Part shown: piece after piece, positions 35,266-44,687 of the stretch
Layout: every line of letters starts with the position of its first letter
How positions within the stretch are numbered: the stretch's first letter is position 1
DNA from: B1SED10-75 sp964636865
Lineage (GTDB): Bacteria; Bacillota; Dethiobacteria; DTU022; PWGO01
Reading direction: 5' to 3'
NCBI GenBank assembly: GCA_964636865.1
Contig: CAZWVJ010000004.1
Location: forward strand, 47,956 to 111,955
Length of the DNA stretch: 64,000 bases
Program-made: the position numbers and the translations under genes
Notes under the pieces: generated by a model
Told to the model about the DNA's origin: nothing
Seen by the model: only the letters and a program-made list of their open reading frames with translations
Database searches by the model: none

Positions 35266-35859
35266 ATGAAAAAAAACTGGCATAATAATGAAAATTTGAA
35301 TCACGAGCAAGAAATTCATCATAACAACCGGAAACAACAAGCTCATGAAGAAGAGGACTTTGAAAACATAGATACCGGGGAAGAAGAGTCAGAAGATTTG
35401 CGCAGAAAACTGGAAGAAGAAAAACAGCGCCACCTGCGCACCCGCGCTGATTTTGAAAATTTCCGCAGGCGGATGGAGCGCGAAGTAGAAACAAAGCAGA
35501 TTCATGCCAAAAAAGAAATACTGTTAGACCTGATCACTTTTCTAGAATATTTTAGGGAAGCAAAAAAACAGGTTAAAGATCCCGCCGCAGCCGAAGGAAT
35601 AGAAATCATAGGTCGGCAGTTCGAGGAACTGCTTCATAAACATGGGGTTAGGCAGGTGGAATGCTTAGGGCAACCTTTTGATCCCGAAAAACAGGAAGGC
35701 ATCGGTTACCTGGAAACAGAAGAATACGAAGAAGGTTGCGTATGCGAAGAAATCAGCCCCGGATATAAATTTGGCGACATTTTGTTAAAGCCGGCCCGGG
35801 TAATGGTAGCCCGTAAGCCGGAAGAAGATAAAAACGAAGGAGAAAATAGGGGACAATAA
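35266..35859 (+). CDS. grpE: Nucleotide exchange factor GrpE
   Basis: GrpE releases ADP from DnaK. The 197-residue chain has an acidic, His/Asn-rich N-terminus, a long coiled coil (~residues 35-90, RTRADFENFRRRMERE) and the beta-domain HGVRQVECLGQPFDPEKQEG. The ATG at 35266 is preferred because GGAGG lies seven bases upstream; an ATG two codons earlier almost touches that site. Middle gene of the chaperone operon. Confidence 0.92.
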   Translation: MKKNWHNNENLNHEQEIHHNNRKQQAHEEEDFENIDTGEEESEDLRRKLEEEKQRHLRTRADFENFRRRMEREVETKQIHAKKEILLDLITFLEYFREAKKQVKDPAAAEGIEIIGRQFEELLHKHGVRQVECLGQPFDPEKQEGIGYLETEEYEEGCVCEEISPGYKFGDILLKPARVMVARKPEEDKNEGENRGQ

Positions 35860-35987
35860 AAGATAATTAAGTTTTAAGAAAAAAGTCCGAGTACACCCTG
35901 CGGGATAAAGGTTACTTGCTGAACGATTTATTCCCTGGAAATGTTGTATTTTCCGGACAATAATCTTTTACAGGTGGAGGAATACAT

Positions 35988-37049
35988 ATGAGCGTAAAAT
36001 TTCAAGACTACTACGAAATTCTGGGCGTGGATCGCAACGCCTCGGAAAAAGAAATAAAAAATGCATACCGGAAGCTGGCTCGTAAATGGCACCCTGACCT
36101 GCATTCGGCCGGGGAAAAAGAAAAGGCAGAAGAAGAATTTAAAAAAATCAACGAAGCTTACGAGGTATTAAGCGATCCCGAAAAGAGAAAACAATATGAT
36201 CAGCTGGGCAGCAATTGGAAACACGGACAAGACTTTTCCGGATTCCAGCAAGGCCATACCGATATGGGAGGAGTACACTTCTATACTTCCGGCGATTTCA
36301 GTGGTAGTGACTTCGAAGATATTTTTGGTGGCGGATTTAGCGAATTTTTCAGGATGTTTTTTGGTGAAGGCGCAGCAGCCGGTACCGCCGGGAGGTCAAG
36401 CCGGTCAGGATTCGCCGACGGAGGTGCCGGACGCCGCGGCACGGTCAGAGGTGAAGACGTTGAAAGTGAAATTGAGCTTTCCCTTGAAGAAGCTTACCGG
36501 GGCGGCACCAAATCTATTCGGGTCAGCGGCAGCGCAGTGTGCACTGGCTGCGGTGGCAGTGGGATTGCAGGCCAAAGCTTTTGCGCCCGGTGTGGAGGAA
36601 CCGGATCCACTCCTGAAGAAAAAACTTTGGAAGTACAAATACCGCCCGGTGTGAAAGAAGGTAGTCGCATCCGCTTGAAAGGTCAGGGCGGGGCCGGTCT
36701 CGGCAAGGGCCCGAAAGGAGATCTTTACCTCAAAGTCCGCCTGCGCCCCCACCCCGTATTCAGGTTAAAAGGTGAAAATGTGGAAACTGATGTGGTAGTT
36801 CGCCCTGAACAGGCTCTTTTCGGAGACAAAATTCCGGTCCAGACCTTAGACGGCAAAGTTACTTTAAATGTGCCACCAAACAGCCATAACGGTAGCAAGT
36901 TAAGGCTTCGCGGCAAAGGATTTCCCAAAAAAGACAAAAGCCGCGGGGACCAGCACATCCGGCTGGTTATTGATACACCTTCAGATATGAGCGAAGAGGA
37001 GAAAAACCTCTATAAGCAGCTCTATGAGCTGAGGAAAGGCGGGAAGTGA
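35988..37049 (+). CDS. J-domain co-chaperone (DnaJ/CbpA-like with half zinc region)
   Basis: A 353-residue DnaJ-like protein. The J domain (1-70) carries the HPD tripeptide in RKWHPDLH. A Gly/Phe-rich linker follows. Only two CxxCGGxG repeats are present (CTGCGGSG and CARCGGTG, near residues 185 and 200) where DnaJ has four, so one zinc site at most. The two C-terminal beta domains (EVQIPPGVKEGSRIRLKGQG and TLNVPPNSHNGSKLRLRGKG) are complete. It is intermediate between DnaJ and CbpA. The cbpM gene 5 nt downstream supports a CbpA-like role. Confidence 0.9.
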   Translation: MSVKFQDYYEILGVDRNASEKEIKNAYRKLARKWHPDLHSAGEKEKAEEEFKKINEAYEVLSDPEKRKQYDQLGSNWKHGQDFSGFQQGHTDMGGVHFYTSGDFSGSDFEDIFGGGFSEFFRMFFGEGAAAGTAGRSSRSGFADGGAGRRGTVRGEDVESEIELSLEEAYRGGTKSIRVSGSAVCTGCGGSGIAGQSFCARCGGTGSTPEEKTLEVQIPPGVKEGSRIRLKGQGGAGLGKGPKGDLYLKVRLRPHPVFRLKGENVETDVVVRPEQALFGDKIPVQTLDGKVTLNVPPNSHNGSKLRLRGKGFPKKDKSRGDQHIRLVIDTPSDMSEEEKNLYKQLYELRKGGK

Positions 37050-37054
37050 TTTAA

Positions 37055-37342
37055 ATGAAACTAATTCGGATTCACTGTCATACTGATGCAGAGGAAAAAG
37101 TAACGGAATTTAGCATGGAATATCATCCCGATATGCTGGAATTATATGAAGATCTGGGAATAATTAATATCGAAGAAGATACCATACACTATGAAGACCT
37201 GCGCCGGCTCAAGAAAATGCTCCGCCTGAAAAGGAATATCGGGGTTAATACCATCGGCGCAGCTGTTATTATAGAATTACTGGACAAAATAGAAAATATG
37301 CAGGATGAAATCCAACGCCTACGAAAGAAAGTTGACGAATAA
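37055..37342 (+). CDS. cbpM: Chaperone modulator CbpM-like protein
   Basis: A 95-residue MerR-like helix-turn-helix protein (MLELYEDLGIINIEEDTIHYEDLRRLKKMLRL region split over ~residues 28-60) with a coiled C-terminus. CbpM binds the J domain of CbpA-type co-chaperones and blocks their action on DnaK. Position 5 nt after the J-protein gene fits. A DNA-binding role as a small MerR-type regulator of the operon is the alternative. Confidence 0.8.
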   Translation: MKLIRIHCHTDAEEKVTEFSMEYHPDMLELYEDLGIINIEEDTIHYEDLRRLKKMLRLKRNIGVNTIGAAVIIELLDKIENMQDEIQRLRKKVDE

Positions 37343-37634
37343 ATTGGGGAAGTGAACAATATATTTTTTTTTAATAATTGAGGCAATTAACTCCATAGAT
37401 CAAATGAGCCCTGATTAAGATTTCATTCCTTCTAAATATTCCTGACTCATAACTCTTTGGCAAAGGGCAAATAAATTCCTTCTTTTTTCTCCTAATCAAA
37501 CAAATATTTCCATAATATTACACCAATGATTTTCACATTGAATATCATTTCCTTTTAGCTTTTTAAAGCTGATTTTCTTCTACGTTTATTGGGAAGGCAA
37601 AAAAGGTTATAATATTTGCCAGGGAGTGAAAAAA
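37343..37634 (+). promoter_or_regulatory. Upstream region of the rhomboid gene
   Basis: 292 bp without a gene. TATAAT at 37608-37613 lies close to the rhomboid start, with only a weak TTTATT at the -35 position. No other structure was recognised. Confidence 0.4.
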
Positions 37635-38339
37635 ATGATTCCATTAAGAGATAATGTAATAACACGGCGCTTTCCCGTTGTAAATATATCACTGATAATT
37701 TTAAACATCCTGGTTTTTATCTACCAATTACTGCTTCCAGGCGAAGCAGCACACCATCTTGTTTCTCAATATGGGGTGATTCCGGTAGAATTAACGGGTG
37801 GCCTTACTTCTTTTTTCTCCGGAGATTTAGAATATGCTATTCTTCTACCGGGATCTATTCTTTCCCTATTTACAGCCACTTTTTTACATGGAGGATGGCT
37901 TCATCTTCTCGGCAACATGATCTATTTATGGGTCTTTGGCGATAGCATCGAAGATCGCTTGGGTTCACTGCGTTACCTGGGGATATATCTTTCCATGGGG
38001 GTAATGGGAAGCATTTTTCACATTATGTTTAATCCCCTTTCTTCCACACCTTTAATCGGGGCAAGTGGAGCTATTGCCGGAGTACTGGGATGTTACCTAT
38101 TATTATATCCTCGCGCCTCAATTTTAACACTTGTCCCCATAGGATTTTTTATTACTTTTATTCACATCCCCGCCATTCTTTTTTTGGGAATTTGGTTTCT
38201 CCTCCAACTTTTTAACGCCTTGGGGACTCAAGCTGTGGGGGCAGGAGCACAATCAGTAGCATGGTGGGCCCATGTAGGAGGTTTTCTGGTAGGATTAATT
38301 ATGGTAATTTTCCTGCGTGCCCAGCAGAAAATCAGGTAA
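37635..38339 (+). CDS. Rhomboid-family intramembrane serine protease
   Basis: A 234-residue integral membrane protein with about six transmembrane segments. The catalytic dyad is visible: Ser in GASGAIAG and His in WWAHVGGFLVG. The loop-1 motif LHGGWLHLLGNMIYLWVFG is also typical. It cleaves transmembrane substrates; the substrate is unknown. The ATG at 37635 is preferred over the GTG at 37626, with AGGGAGTG upstream. No obvious partner nearby. Confidence 0.92.
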   Translation: MIPLRDNVITRRFPVVNISLIILNILVFIYQLLLPGEAAHHLVSQYGVIPVELTGGLTSFFSGDLEYAILLPGSILSLFTATFLHGGWLHLLGNMIYLWVFGDSIEDRLGSLRYLGIYLSMGVMGSIFHIMFNPLSSTPLIGASGAIAGVLGCYLLLYPRASILTLVPIGFFITFIHIPAILFLGIWFLLQLFNALGTQAVGAGAQSVAWWAHVGGFLVGLIMVIFLRAQQKIR

Positions 38340-38400
38340 GCAGAAATCCTATTATTAATTGCTAATTTTAATAAAACGATTTATGAAAAATTCAGATTGT

Positions 38401-38433
38401 ATAGTATAATAAGATTAATTATCATTATACTAT
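38401..38433. promoter_or_regulatory. Palindrome upstream of glycerate kinase gene
   Basis: A perfect 10-bp inverted repeat ATAGTATAAT / ATTATACTAT with a 13-nt centre. The TATAAT inside it could be a -10 box, so the palindrome may be an operator over the promoter. Confidence 0.4.
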
Positions 38434-38491
38434 TTTGTAAAGACCCGTCGCCTGTACAAAACTCATAAACTTTTTAAAAGGGGTTTTTTTA

Positions 38492-39646
38492 ATGAAGATC
38501 ATAGTTGCACCCGATTCTTTCAAAGGCAGCCTCTCGGCCGTGGAAGTTGCAGATTCCATAGAAGCCGGGATTAAAAAAGCCGAACCCCGGGTGGAAGTCA
38601 CCAAAATTCCCCTGGCCGATGGAGGAGAAGGAACGGTGGAAGCCCTGGTCACCGCTACTGGCGGCAAAATACTTCAAGCCCGGGCTACAGATCCCTTGGG
38701 AGAAAAAATAGATTCTTTTTTCGGCATTTTAGGAGACGGAGAAACTGCGGTAATTGAAATGGCTGCGACGTCCGGTTTAGACCTTGTCCCGGCTCATTTA
38801 AGAAACCCTCTTCATACCACCACCTACGGAGTTGGAGAGTTAATGCTGGCAGCGCTGGAGAATAACTGCAATAAAATTATAATCGGCCTGGGCGGCAGTG
38901 CTACCAATGACGGGGGCATGGGCATGGCAAAGGCTATGGGGGTAAGGTTTTATGATAAAAACGGTCAAGAAGTAGGTGAGGGAGGAAAACACCTTGGCGA
39001 GGTGATGACAATAAAATCAGATAATATTGATTCGCGCCTCAAAGAATCAGAAGTTATAGCTGCCAGTGATGTAAATAATCCTTTACTGGGGAAACATGGA
39101 GCCTCATTTATTTACGCCCCCCAAAAAGGAGCCGATAAAGATACGGTACTATTTTTGGAAAAGGGCATGGAAAATTTTGCAGCCACAATTACAGAAAGCC
39201 TTGGATTAGAAATATCCAATTTCCCCGGCAGCGGTGCAGCAGGTGGCCTCGGGGCGGGTTTAATGGCCTTTTGCGGTGCTAAAATGAAGCCGGGCATGGA
39301 AGTACTCAGGGAAATTTGTCGGTTGGATGAGATTTTGAATAATGCAGACCTTCTCATTACCGGAGAAGGAAAAACAGATGAGCAAACCTCATTCGGGAAA
39401 GCACCGCTGGGCATTGCCAAAGTGGCAAAAGAAAAAAATGTTGCCGTAGTTTGTTTATCCGGCGGGTTAGATTCCGGATTTGAAATAATATATAACCACG
39501 GCATAGACGCCGCTTTTAGCAGCATAAACATGCCCATGCCTCTGGAAAATGCTATGGCTCAATCTTCTAAAATGCTTGCCCAAACTGCCGAAGCTATAAC
39601 CCGTTTGGCTGTGAAACTAAGTAAAAACAGCAATATCAACGGCTAA
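38492..39646 (+). CDS. Glycerate kinase (GlxK/GarK family)
   Basis: A 384-residue glycerate kinase phosphorylating glycerate to a phosphoglycerate that enters glycolysis. It shows VAPDSFKGSLSA, LADGGEGTVEAL, GLGGSATNDGGMGMA and LITGEGKTDEQT, all hallmarks of the family; length is normal. Whether 2- or 3-phosphoglycerate is made cannot be read from the sequence. An AAAAGGGG site precedes the ATG. Monocistronic. Confidence 0.92.
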   Translation: MKIIVAPDSFKGSLSAVEVADSIEAGIKKAEPRVEVTKIPLADGGEGTVEALVTATGGKILQARATDPLGEKIDSFFGILGDGETAVIEMAATSGLDLVPAHLRNPLHTTTYGVGELMLAALENNCNKIIIGLGGSATNDGGMGMAKAMGVRFYDKNGQEVGEGGKHLGEVMTIKSDNIDSRLKESEVIAASDVNNPLLGKHGASFIYAPQKGADKDTVLFLEKGMENFAATITESLGLEISNFPGSGAAGGLGAGLMAFCGAKMKPGMEVLREICRLDEILNNADLLITGEGKTDEQTSFGKAPLGIAKVAKEKNVAVVCLSGGLDSGFEIIYNHGIDAAFSSINMPMPLENAMAQSSKMLAQTAEAITRLAVKLSKNSNING

Positions 39647-39687
39647 TTTTTTTTAACTTACACTTACCATAAAAATTCCCCCCCTTT

Positions 39688-40383
39688 TTATTCCACCAGC
39701 AAAGCAGGACGAAAAGCCAACTTATCTGCCGAAACAAAAATAAAACGAATTCCATTTAGGACCCCTTCATAAGCATTTTTTTTAGCCTCGGCATGAAGAT
39801 GACCGTAAATGCAGATTTTAACCCCATAATCAAACATCAGGCGAGTAAAATCAGAAGGCTCTTTATGCAGATTAAAGGGAGGAAAATGCATGGCCGTAAT
39901 AATCTGACGGTGACCTTCATTATAAGCACTTTTCAGAGAAAGTTCCAGCCTGTGGAGTTCACGCTGGTATAATCTATAATCGTTGGTTTCATCAAATCGA
40001 GGTTCACCCGGGCAAATCCATCCCCTACTTCCACAAACAGCCCAACCCTCCCAATTAAAGTGATCATTTTGCAAAGCATACACACTCTGAGGAAGTGCCT
40101 GGCGCACCTTTGATATAGAATTCCACCAGTAATCATGATTACCCCGCAGCAGAAGTTTTTTCCCCGCCAAGCCTCCAATCCACTGCAGGTCATAAACAGC
40201 TTCTTGCAAGTACATAGCCCAGGATATATCTCCGGGTATAATAACCAGGTCTTCTTCATTTACATACTTTTCCCATTCCGCCCGGATTTTTTCCACATGA
40301 TTTTCCCATTCTGCACCAAATACGTCCATGGGCTTGTTAACTTTAAAAGAAAGATGCAAATCTCCCATTCCCCAGATGGCCAT
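39688..40383 (-). CDS. Metallophosphoesterase
   Basis: A 231-residue calcineurin-type phosphoesterase. Metal-binding motifs: MGDLHLS (GDxH near residue 7), IIPGDISW (GD), LRGNHDYWW (GNHD), MHFPP and YGHLHAEA (GHxH near residue 195). The short single-domain form resembles Ser/Thr-phosphatase-like bacterial proteins of unknown substrate. Convergent with the glycerate kinase; divergent from the tetR gene. Confidence 0.88.
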   Translation of the reverse strand: MAIWGMGDLHLSFKVNKPMDVFGAEWENHVEKIRAEWEKYVNEEDLVIIPGDISWAMYLQEAVYDLQWIGGLAGKKLLLRGNHDYWWNSISKVRQALPQSVYALQNDHFNWEGWAVCGSRGWICPGEPRFDETNDYRLYQRELHRLELSLKSAYNEGHRQIITAMHFPPFNLHKEPSDFTRLMFDYGVKICIYGHLHAEAKKNAYEGVLNGIRFIFVSADKLAFRPALLVE

Positions 40384-40598
40384 TTATACCTCTCCTTGCT
40401 ATATGAAATAATTAAAAAAAATTAATTTTAATTAACATATTAAAGTATTTTTGTTTTTATTGTTTGCAACTTCAGATAAAAATGATATACTTATAACCGA
40501 AATATTTTTCTGACAAAATGAATTTCTTTTTAAATAGAAAAATGCAAGCGGTCTAACAATATACCTTAAAAAAAATATTAAAAAAAGGAGTTTTCCCA

Positions 40599-41246
40599 TT
40601 GCCAAAAGAGAAACCCAGGAAAAAACGTTATCTGAGAAGTCGAATCACCCAACGCCTTATCCTTGATACGGCCGAACAAGTATTTCTGGAAAAAGGTTAT
40701 CATAAAACCACTATCACTGAAATAAGCAAACGGGCAAATGTTGGATATGGCACGGTTTACAGTCATTTCCGAGGCAAAAATGACCTTTTAAACACCATTA
40801 TTGACCGCACTTCGGAAAAATATTTTAATATTATGGATGATACCGAACCAGTTAATGATTTCCAAGAACTGTTTTCTAATTTTGAAGATAATATTCGAGC
40901 TTTTTTTCACTTGGCCAGTGATCAAAAAGAAATTTTAAAAGTTTTTCAGCAAGCAATAGGGCAATCGGCAAATGTTTCGGAACACTGGAATAATAAGTTG
41001 GAGCACTTCATCGAAATCTTAGCAAAAGAAATTACCGGTGCCCGCAAAAAAGGATTTGTTAATAAAGACTTAGACGTGCGTATTATCTCCAAAGCCATGA
41101 TCCTAACCCTGGAAAAATATTTATGGGAAATTGTGCATGAAAATGAAACCGATCTTGAGCTTCTTATTCATACTTTATCACTCATTTTTGTCCGGGGTCT
41201 TTGCGCCCCTGAATCTGTACTCAATTTTCAACTCCCCGGGAGTTAA
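40599..41246 (+). CDS. TetR-family transcriptional regulator
   Basis: A 215-residue regulator. The N-terminal helix-turn-helix reads RLILDTAEQVFLEKGYHKTTITEISKRA region (residues ~15-45, typical TetR) followed by VGYGTVYSHFRGKNDL. The C-terminal ligand domain is helical with no identifiable ligand. TTG start at 40599 with AAAGGAG nine bases upstream. Its 3' end overlaps the convergent cyclo-ligase gene by 26 bp. Target genes are not apparent; the metallophosphoesterase is the divergent neighbour. Confidence 0.88.
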   Translation: MPKEKPRKKRYLRSRITQRLILDTAEQVFLEKGYHKTTITEISKRANVGYGTVYSHFRGKNDLLNTIIDRTSEKYFNIMDDTEPVNDFQELFSNFEDNIRAFFHLASDQKEILKVFQQAIGQSANVSEHWNNKLEHFIEILAKEITGARKKGFVNKDLDVRIISKAMILTLEKYLWEIVHENETDLELLIHTLSLIFVRGLCAPESVLNFQLPGS

Positions 41247-41817
41247 AATAAACAACCCTTTCTTCAGTTATAAGAGCATCTATACGATGATCCCATTCTT
41301 TCACAGGCACTTCATCCACAATCTGTACCTCAAAAGCTACGGCAAACAAAGGAGTACCCGAACGAAGATTAGTAACAAATCGGTCATAATAACCACCTCC
41401 ATAACCCAACCTGTTCCCAAATAAATCAAAAGCCACACCGGGAATTAACAGCAGATCAATCTCTTTTGGCTCCACCGGTCTGGTTTTTTCAGGCAGTGGT
41501 TCCCTTATCCCGTAAGCGCCCTGAGCCAAATCTTGTTCCCAATCTATTAAACGCGAAGGTATTAATTCCTTTGTATCTTTAAGAGTACGCGGCACCACTA
41601 CCGTCTTTCCCAAAGATAAGCTTTTCTCAATTAAAGGGCGAGTATCAACTTCATTTCTAAAAGGAATAAAAAACATTATCACCCGAGCTTTTTGAAATTC
41701 CTCTAATTCAAGAAATTTTTCCGTTATAGCCTTGCTTTTTGCGGTAATATCATCGACGGTAAGTTGATCTCTTTTATATAAGATTTCATGACGCAATTCC
41801 TTTTTTAAATTTGACAT
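41221..41817 (-). CDS. 5-formyltetrahydrofolate cyclo-ligase
   Basis: This enzyme converts 5-formyl-THF to 5,10-methenyl-THF with ATP, returning inactive folate to the one-carbon pool. The 198-residue chain has an N-terminal KKELRHEILYKRDQL, FFIPFRNEVDTRP, LLIPGVAFD and the hallmark GYGGGYYDRF. Convergent overlap with tetR (26 bp) at the 3' end. Useful beside formate metabolism but not in an operon with it. Confidence 0.92.
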   Translation of the reverse strand: MSNLKKELRHEILYKRDQLTVDDITAKSKAITEKFLELEEFQKARVIMFFIPFRNEVDTRPLIEKSLSLGKTVVVPRTLKDTKELIPSRLIDWEQDLAQGAYGIREPLPEKTRPVEPKEIDLLLIPGVAFDLFGNRLGYGGGYYDRFVTNLRSGTPLFAVAFEVQIVDEVPVKEWDHRIDALITEERVVYFNSRGVEN

Positions 41818-41877
41818 GATATTTAAGTTCTCTCCAATTAAATGATCTCATTCCCAAATAGTTAAAGCGGAAGTTAT

Positions 41878-43338
41878 TTAATACGCACGGGCAAAATACA
41901 CACAATATAGCGCTTTTTCACCGCAAACAAGGCAGTTGTGCCCTTCCTCACCGTTATTTGAATTTATAATACACCTTATGGTAGCCTTGGTGTCGTCTTT
42001 AATTTTCTCTTCGCAATTTCCGCTACCACACCAGTAGCCCCGTACAAAACCTTTACTCTCTAACATATAATTGCAAAACTTATTATAATCTTCTATTTCT
42101 GCCGTATGTTCTTCTCGAAACTTTAAAGCCCGTTTCAACATATCTTGTTGAATCTCTTTCAGCAATGCAGGTATTCGTTTAGTTACTTCTTCCATAGGAA
42201 TTTCTTCTTTATCTCCCGTATCTCGCCTTACAGCCACCAGGCGGTTATGTTCCATATCCCGCGGTCCTAGTTCAAGACGTAAAGGCACTCCCTTCATTTC
42301 CCACTGGTTGAACTTCCATCCCGCAGTATATTCTACCCGATCATCCACTTTCAGCCGAATTTCATGAGACAATAAACCTGCAACATCGTTTATTTTCTCC
42401 AGGACCTCTTCCCGCTGCTTTTTGGTAATTATGGGAACCATAACCACCTGAGTAGGAGCAACAGCCGGAGGCAAAACTAATCCCCGATCATCTCCATGCA
42501 CCATAATAAGCGCTCCTATCACCCTGGTAGATACTCCCCAGGAAGTTTGCCAGACATATTTTAGCTCATCGTCCTGATCCAAAAAAGTAATATCAAAGAC
42601 ACGGGCAAAGTGTTGTCCCAGATTGTGAGAAGTCCCCGATTGAAGGGCTTTACCATCACTCATCAATGCTTCTATGGTGTAAGTTCGCAAAGCTCCGGCA
42701 AATTTTTCTTTTTCTGTTTTTTGGCCCGCTATTACCGGGATAGCCATTTCCGTTTCCATGAACTCCCGGTATACTTCGAGCATCTTCAGTGTTTCTTGTT
42801 CCGCCTCTTCTTCCGTGCTATGACAGGTATGACCTTCTTGCCAGATAAATTCGGAAGTACGCAAAAATGGACGGGTTGACTTTTCCCAGCGAACGACATT
42901 TGCCCACTGATTGATCAAAACCGGCAGGTCTCTCCAAGATTGGATCCACCTGGAGTACATACTGCAGATAATAGACTCGGAAGTGGGCCTAACAGCTAAA
43001 GGTTCGGCAAGTTCTTCATCTCCCCCCCGGGTAACTAAAGCCACTTCAGGAGCGAACCCTTCCACATGCTCGGCTTCTTTTTGTAAAAGCCCTTGGGGAA
43101 TAAATAGCGGGAAATAGGCATTTTCATGACCGGTCTCTTTTATTCGTTTATCAAGCAGCCGCTGTACATTTTCCCAAATGGCATAACCATGAGGACGAAT
43201 TACCATACATCCCTTAATAGGAGCATAGTCCATTAATTCGGCTTTCAGTATTACATCTACATACCATTGGGAGTAATCCTGGGCGCGCGGGGTTATTTCC
43301 TTGACAAATTCTTTATCTTTGTTTTTTTCATCTACCAT
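41878..43338 (-). CDS. proS: Prolyl-tRNA synthetase (short, archaeal/eukaryote-like type)
   Basis: Class II prolyl-tRNA synthetase of 486 residues. Motif regions include YFPLFIPQ, VRPTSESIICSMYSRWIQSWRDLPV, RWEKSTRPFLRTSEFIWQEGHTCH (split by family motif 2) and GDDRGLVLPP (motif 3). The C-terminal extension has CGSGNC and CLVCG cysteine pairs, likely zinc-binding, ending YCVYFARAY. This is the short type without the bacterial editing insertion, common in some Clostridia. ATG start at 43338 with GGGGGAAA upstream. Confidence 0.93.
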   Translation of the reverse strand: MVDEKNKDKEFVKEITPRAQDYSQWYVDVILKAELMDYAPIKGCMVIRPHGYAIWENVQRLLDKRIKETGHENAYFPLFIPQGLLQKEAEHVEGFAPEVALVTRGGDEELAEPLAVRPTSESIICSMYSRWIQSWRDLPVLINQWANVVRWEKSTRPFLRTSEFIWQEGHTCHSTEEEAEQETLKMLEVYREFMETEMAIPVIAGQKTEKEKFAGALRTYTIEALMSDGKALQSGTSHNLGQHFARVFDITFLDQDDELKYVWQTSWGVSTRVIGALIMVHGDDRGLVLPPAVAPTQVVMVPIITKKQREEVLEKINDVAGLLSHEIRLKVDDRVEYTAGWKFNQWEMKGVPLRLELGPRDMEHNRLVAVRRDTGDKEEIPMEEVTKRIPALLKEIQQDMLKRALKFREEHTAEIEDYNKFCNYMLESKGFVRGYWCGSGNCEEKIKDDTKATIRCIINSNNGEEGHNCLVCGEKALYCVYFARAY

Positions 43339-43376
43339 ACAATTTCCCCCTATAAACTGAGTAATTTAGAATCTTT

Positions 43377-44684
43377 CTATGTCTCCCGTTTCTCAATGAT
43401 AGAAACGGCATGCCTTTCAGAGCGCAGGTGTTCCTGCAGGCGGGTATTAACTTCTTCTACGCTAATTTCCTGTAATATTTCCGGATAAGCAAAAAAGTCT
43501 ACCCCTTTAAAACGGTAAGCTAAATAATTATTAGCTATAAACTCCAAATAATTAAATCTGCGCATAAAATCCCCCAGTTTGGCCTTCCGGTGCCTTTCTA
43601 TTTGTTCTGTAGTTAAGCCTTCCTTTTTAATCCTTTCAATGCTGTCCATAATCCTTACATAGAGCAACTCCGGATCATGGGTCTCTCCGCCAAGCATGGT
43701 AAAAGCATAATTTTCTTCCAATATATAATCAGCATCAAATTGTTCATTGATAAGGCCTTCTTCATAAAGTTCATTGTATAGAGGTTCACTTGGAGAAAAT
43801 ATAATTTCAAGAAGAAGTTCGCTTAATATCTCCCGGCGCAATTTTCCCCGGCCTTGTAAGGATTCGGGGGATTCATCCTTAAACCCTATACTCAAAAGCG
43901 GCTCAGATACTACCATGGATTGAACTACTCTTTGTTTTTCCACGGTCTTGGGTTCTTCATAATAGTAACGTTTTATCTTCACCGGTTTTTCATAATTACG
44001 AGAGCTTATATTGTTTTCCACTTGCTCCCTTACCTTTTCAGGATCAACATCACCGCCTACAATAAAAAGAGCCATATTGGCCGGGTGATAGAAAGTATTG
44101 TAACAGCGGTATAATATTTCCGGGGTAATTTGTTGGATGCTTTCTAATGTACCGGCAATATCTTTCTGCACCGGGTGATTATGGTATAAAGCACCTAAAA
44201 GGTTGAAAAAAATGCGCCACTGGGGATTGTCTTCAAACATACTTATTTCCTGCCCAATTATCCCCTGTTCTTTTTGCACAGTTTCTTCCGTAAAGTAAGG
44301 ATTCTGGACAAAATTCAACAATAATTCCAGGTTCTCGTAAAAATTATTAATACAAGAAAACAGGTAACCTGTCTGGGTAAAAGATGTGAAGGCATTGGGA
44401 GAAGCACCTTTTTGCGCAAAACGATAGAATACATCCCCCTCAGCATCTTCAAATAATTTATGCTCCAAAAAATGGGCCACACCATCCGGTAATTCTATGT
44501 ATTCATTACTCCCATTAATGCTAAAGCAGCAGTCAATAGAACCAAATCGGGTGGAAAAAACAGCATAATTTTTCTGATAATCAGGTTTAGGGAGAATATA
44601 AAGCTTTAAACCGGGAGGAATTTCCACCAAATATATTTTTTCTTTTAAAATATTACTTTGGAGTATTTCCCAATCAAATGTCAT
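43377..44684 (-). CDS. M16-family zinc peptidase (YmfH-like, active subunit)
   Basis: A 435-residue M16 insulinase-type peptidase. The inverted zinc motif HFLEHKLFED (HxxEH) is near residue 68, with the downstream Glu expected about 76 residues later. Overall layout is two M16 domains. It is 3 nt downstream of a second M16 protein lacking the motif, as in the Bacillus YmfF/YmfH pair where the subunits form an active-inactive heterodimer. The substrate is unknown. Confidence 0.9.
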   Translation of the reverse strand: MTFDWEILQSNILKEKIYLVEIPPGLKLYILPKPDYQKNYAVFSTRFGSIDCCFSINGSNEYIELPDGVAHFLEHKLFEDAEGDVFYRFAQKGASPNAFTSFTQTGYLFSCINNFYENLELLLNFVQNPYFTEETVQKEQGIIGQEISMFEDNPQWRIFFNLLGALYHNHPVQKDIAGTLESIQQITPEILYRCYNTFYHPANMALFIVGGDVDPEKVREQVENNISSRNYEKPVKIKRYYYEEPKTVEKQRVVQSMVVSEPLLSIGFKDESPESLQGRGKLRREILSELLLEIIFSPSEPLYNELYEEGLINEQFDADYILEENYAFTMLGGETHDPELLYVRIMDSIERIKKEGLTTEQIERHRKAKLGDFMRRFNYLEFIANNYLAYRFKGVDFFAYPEILQEISVEEVNTRLQEHLRSERHAVSIIEKRET

Positions 44685-44687
44685 CTT

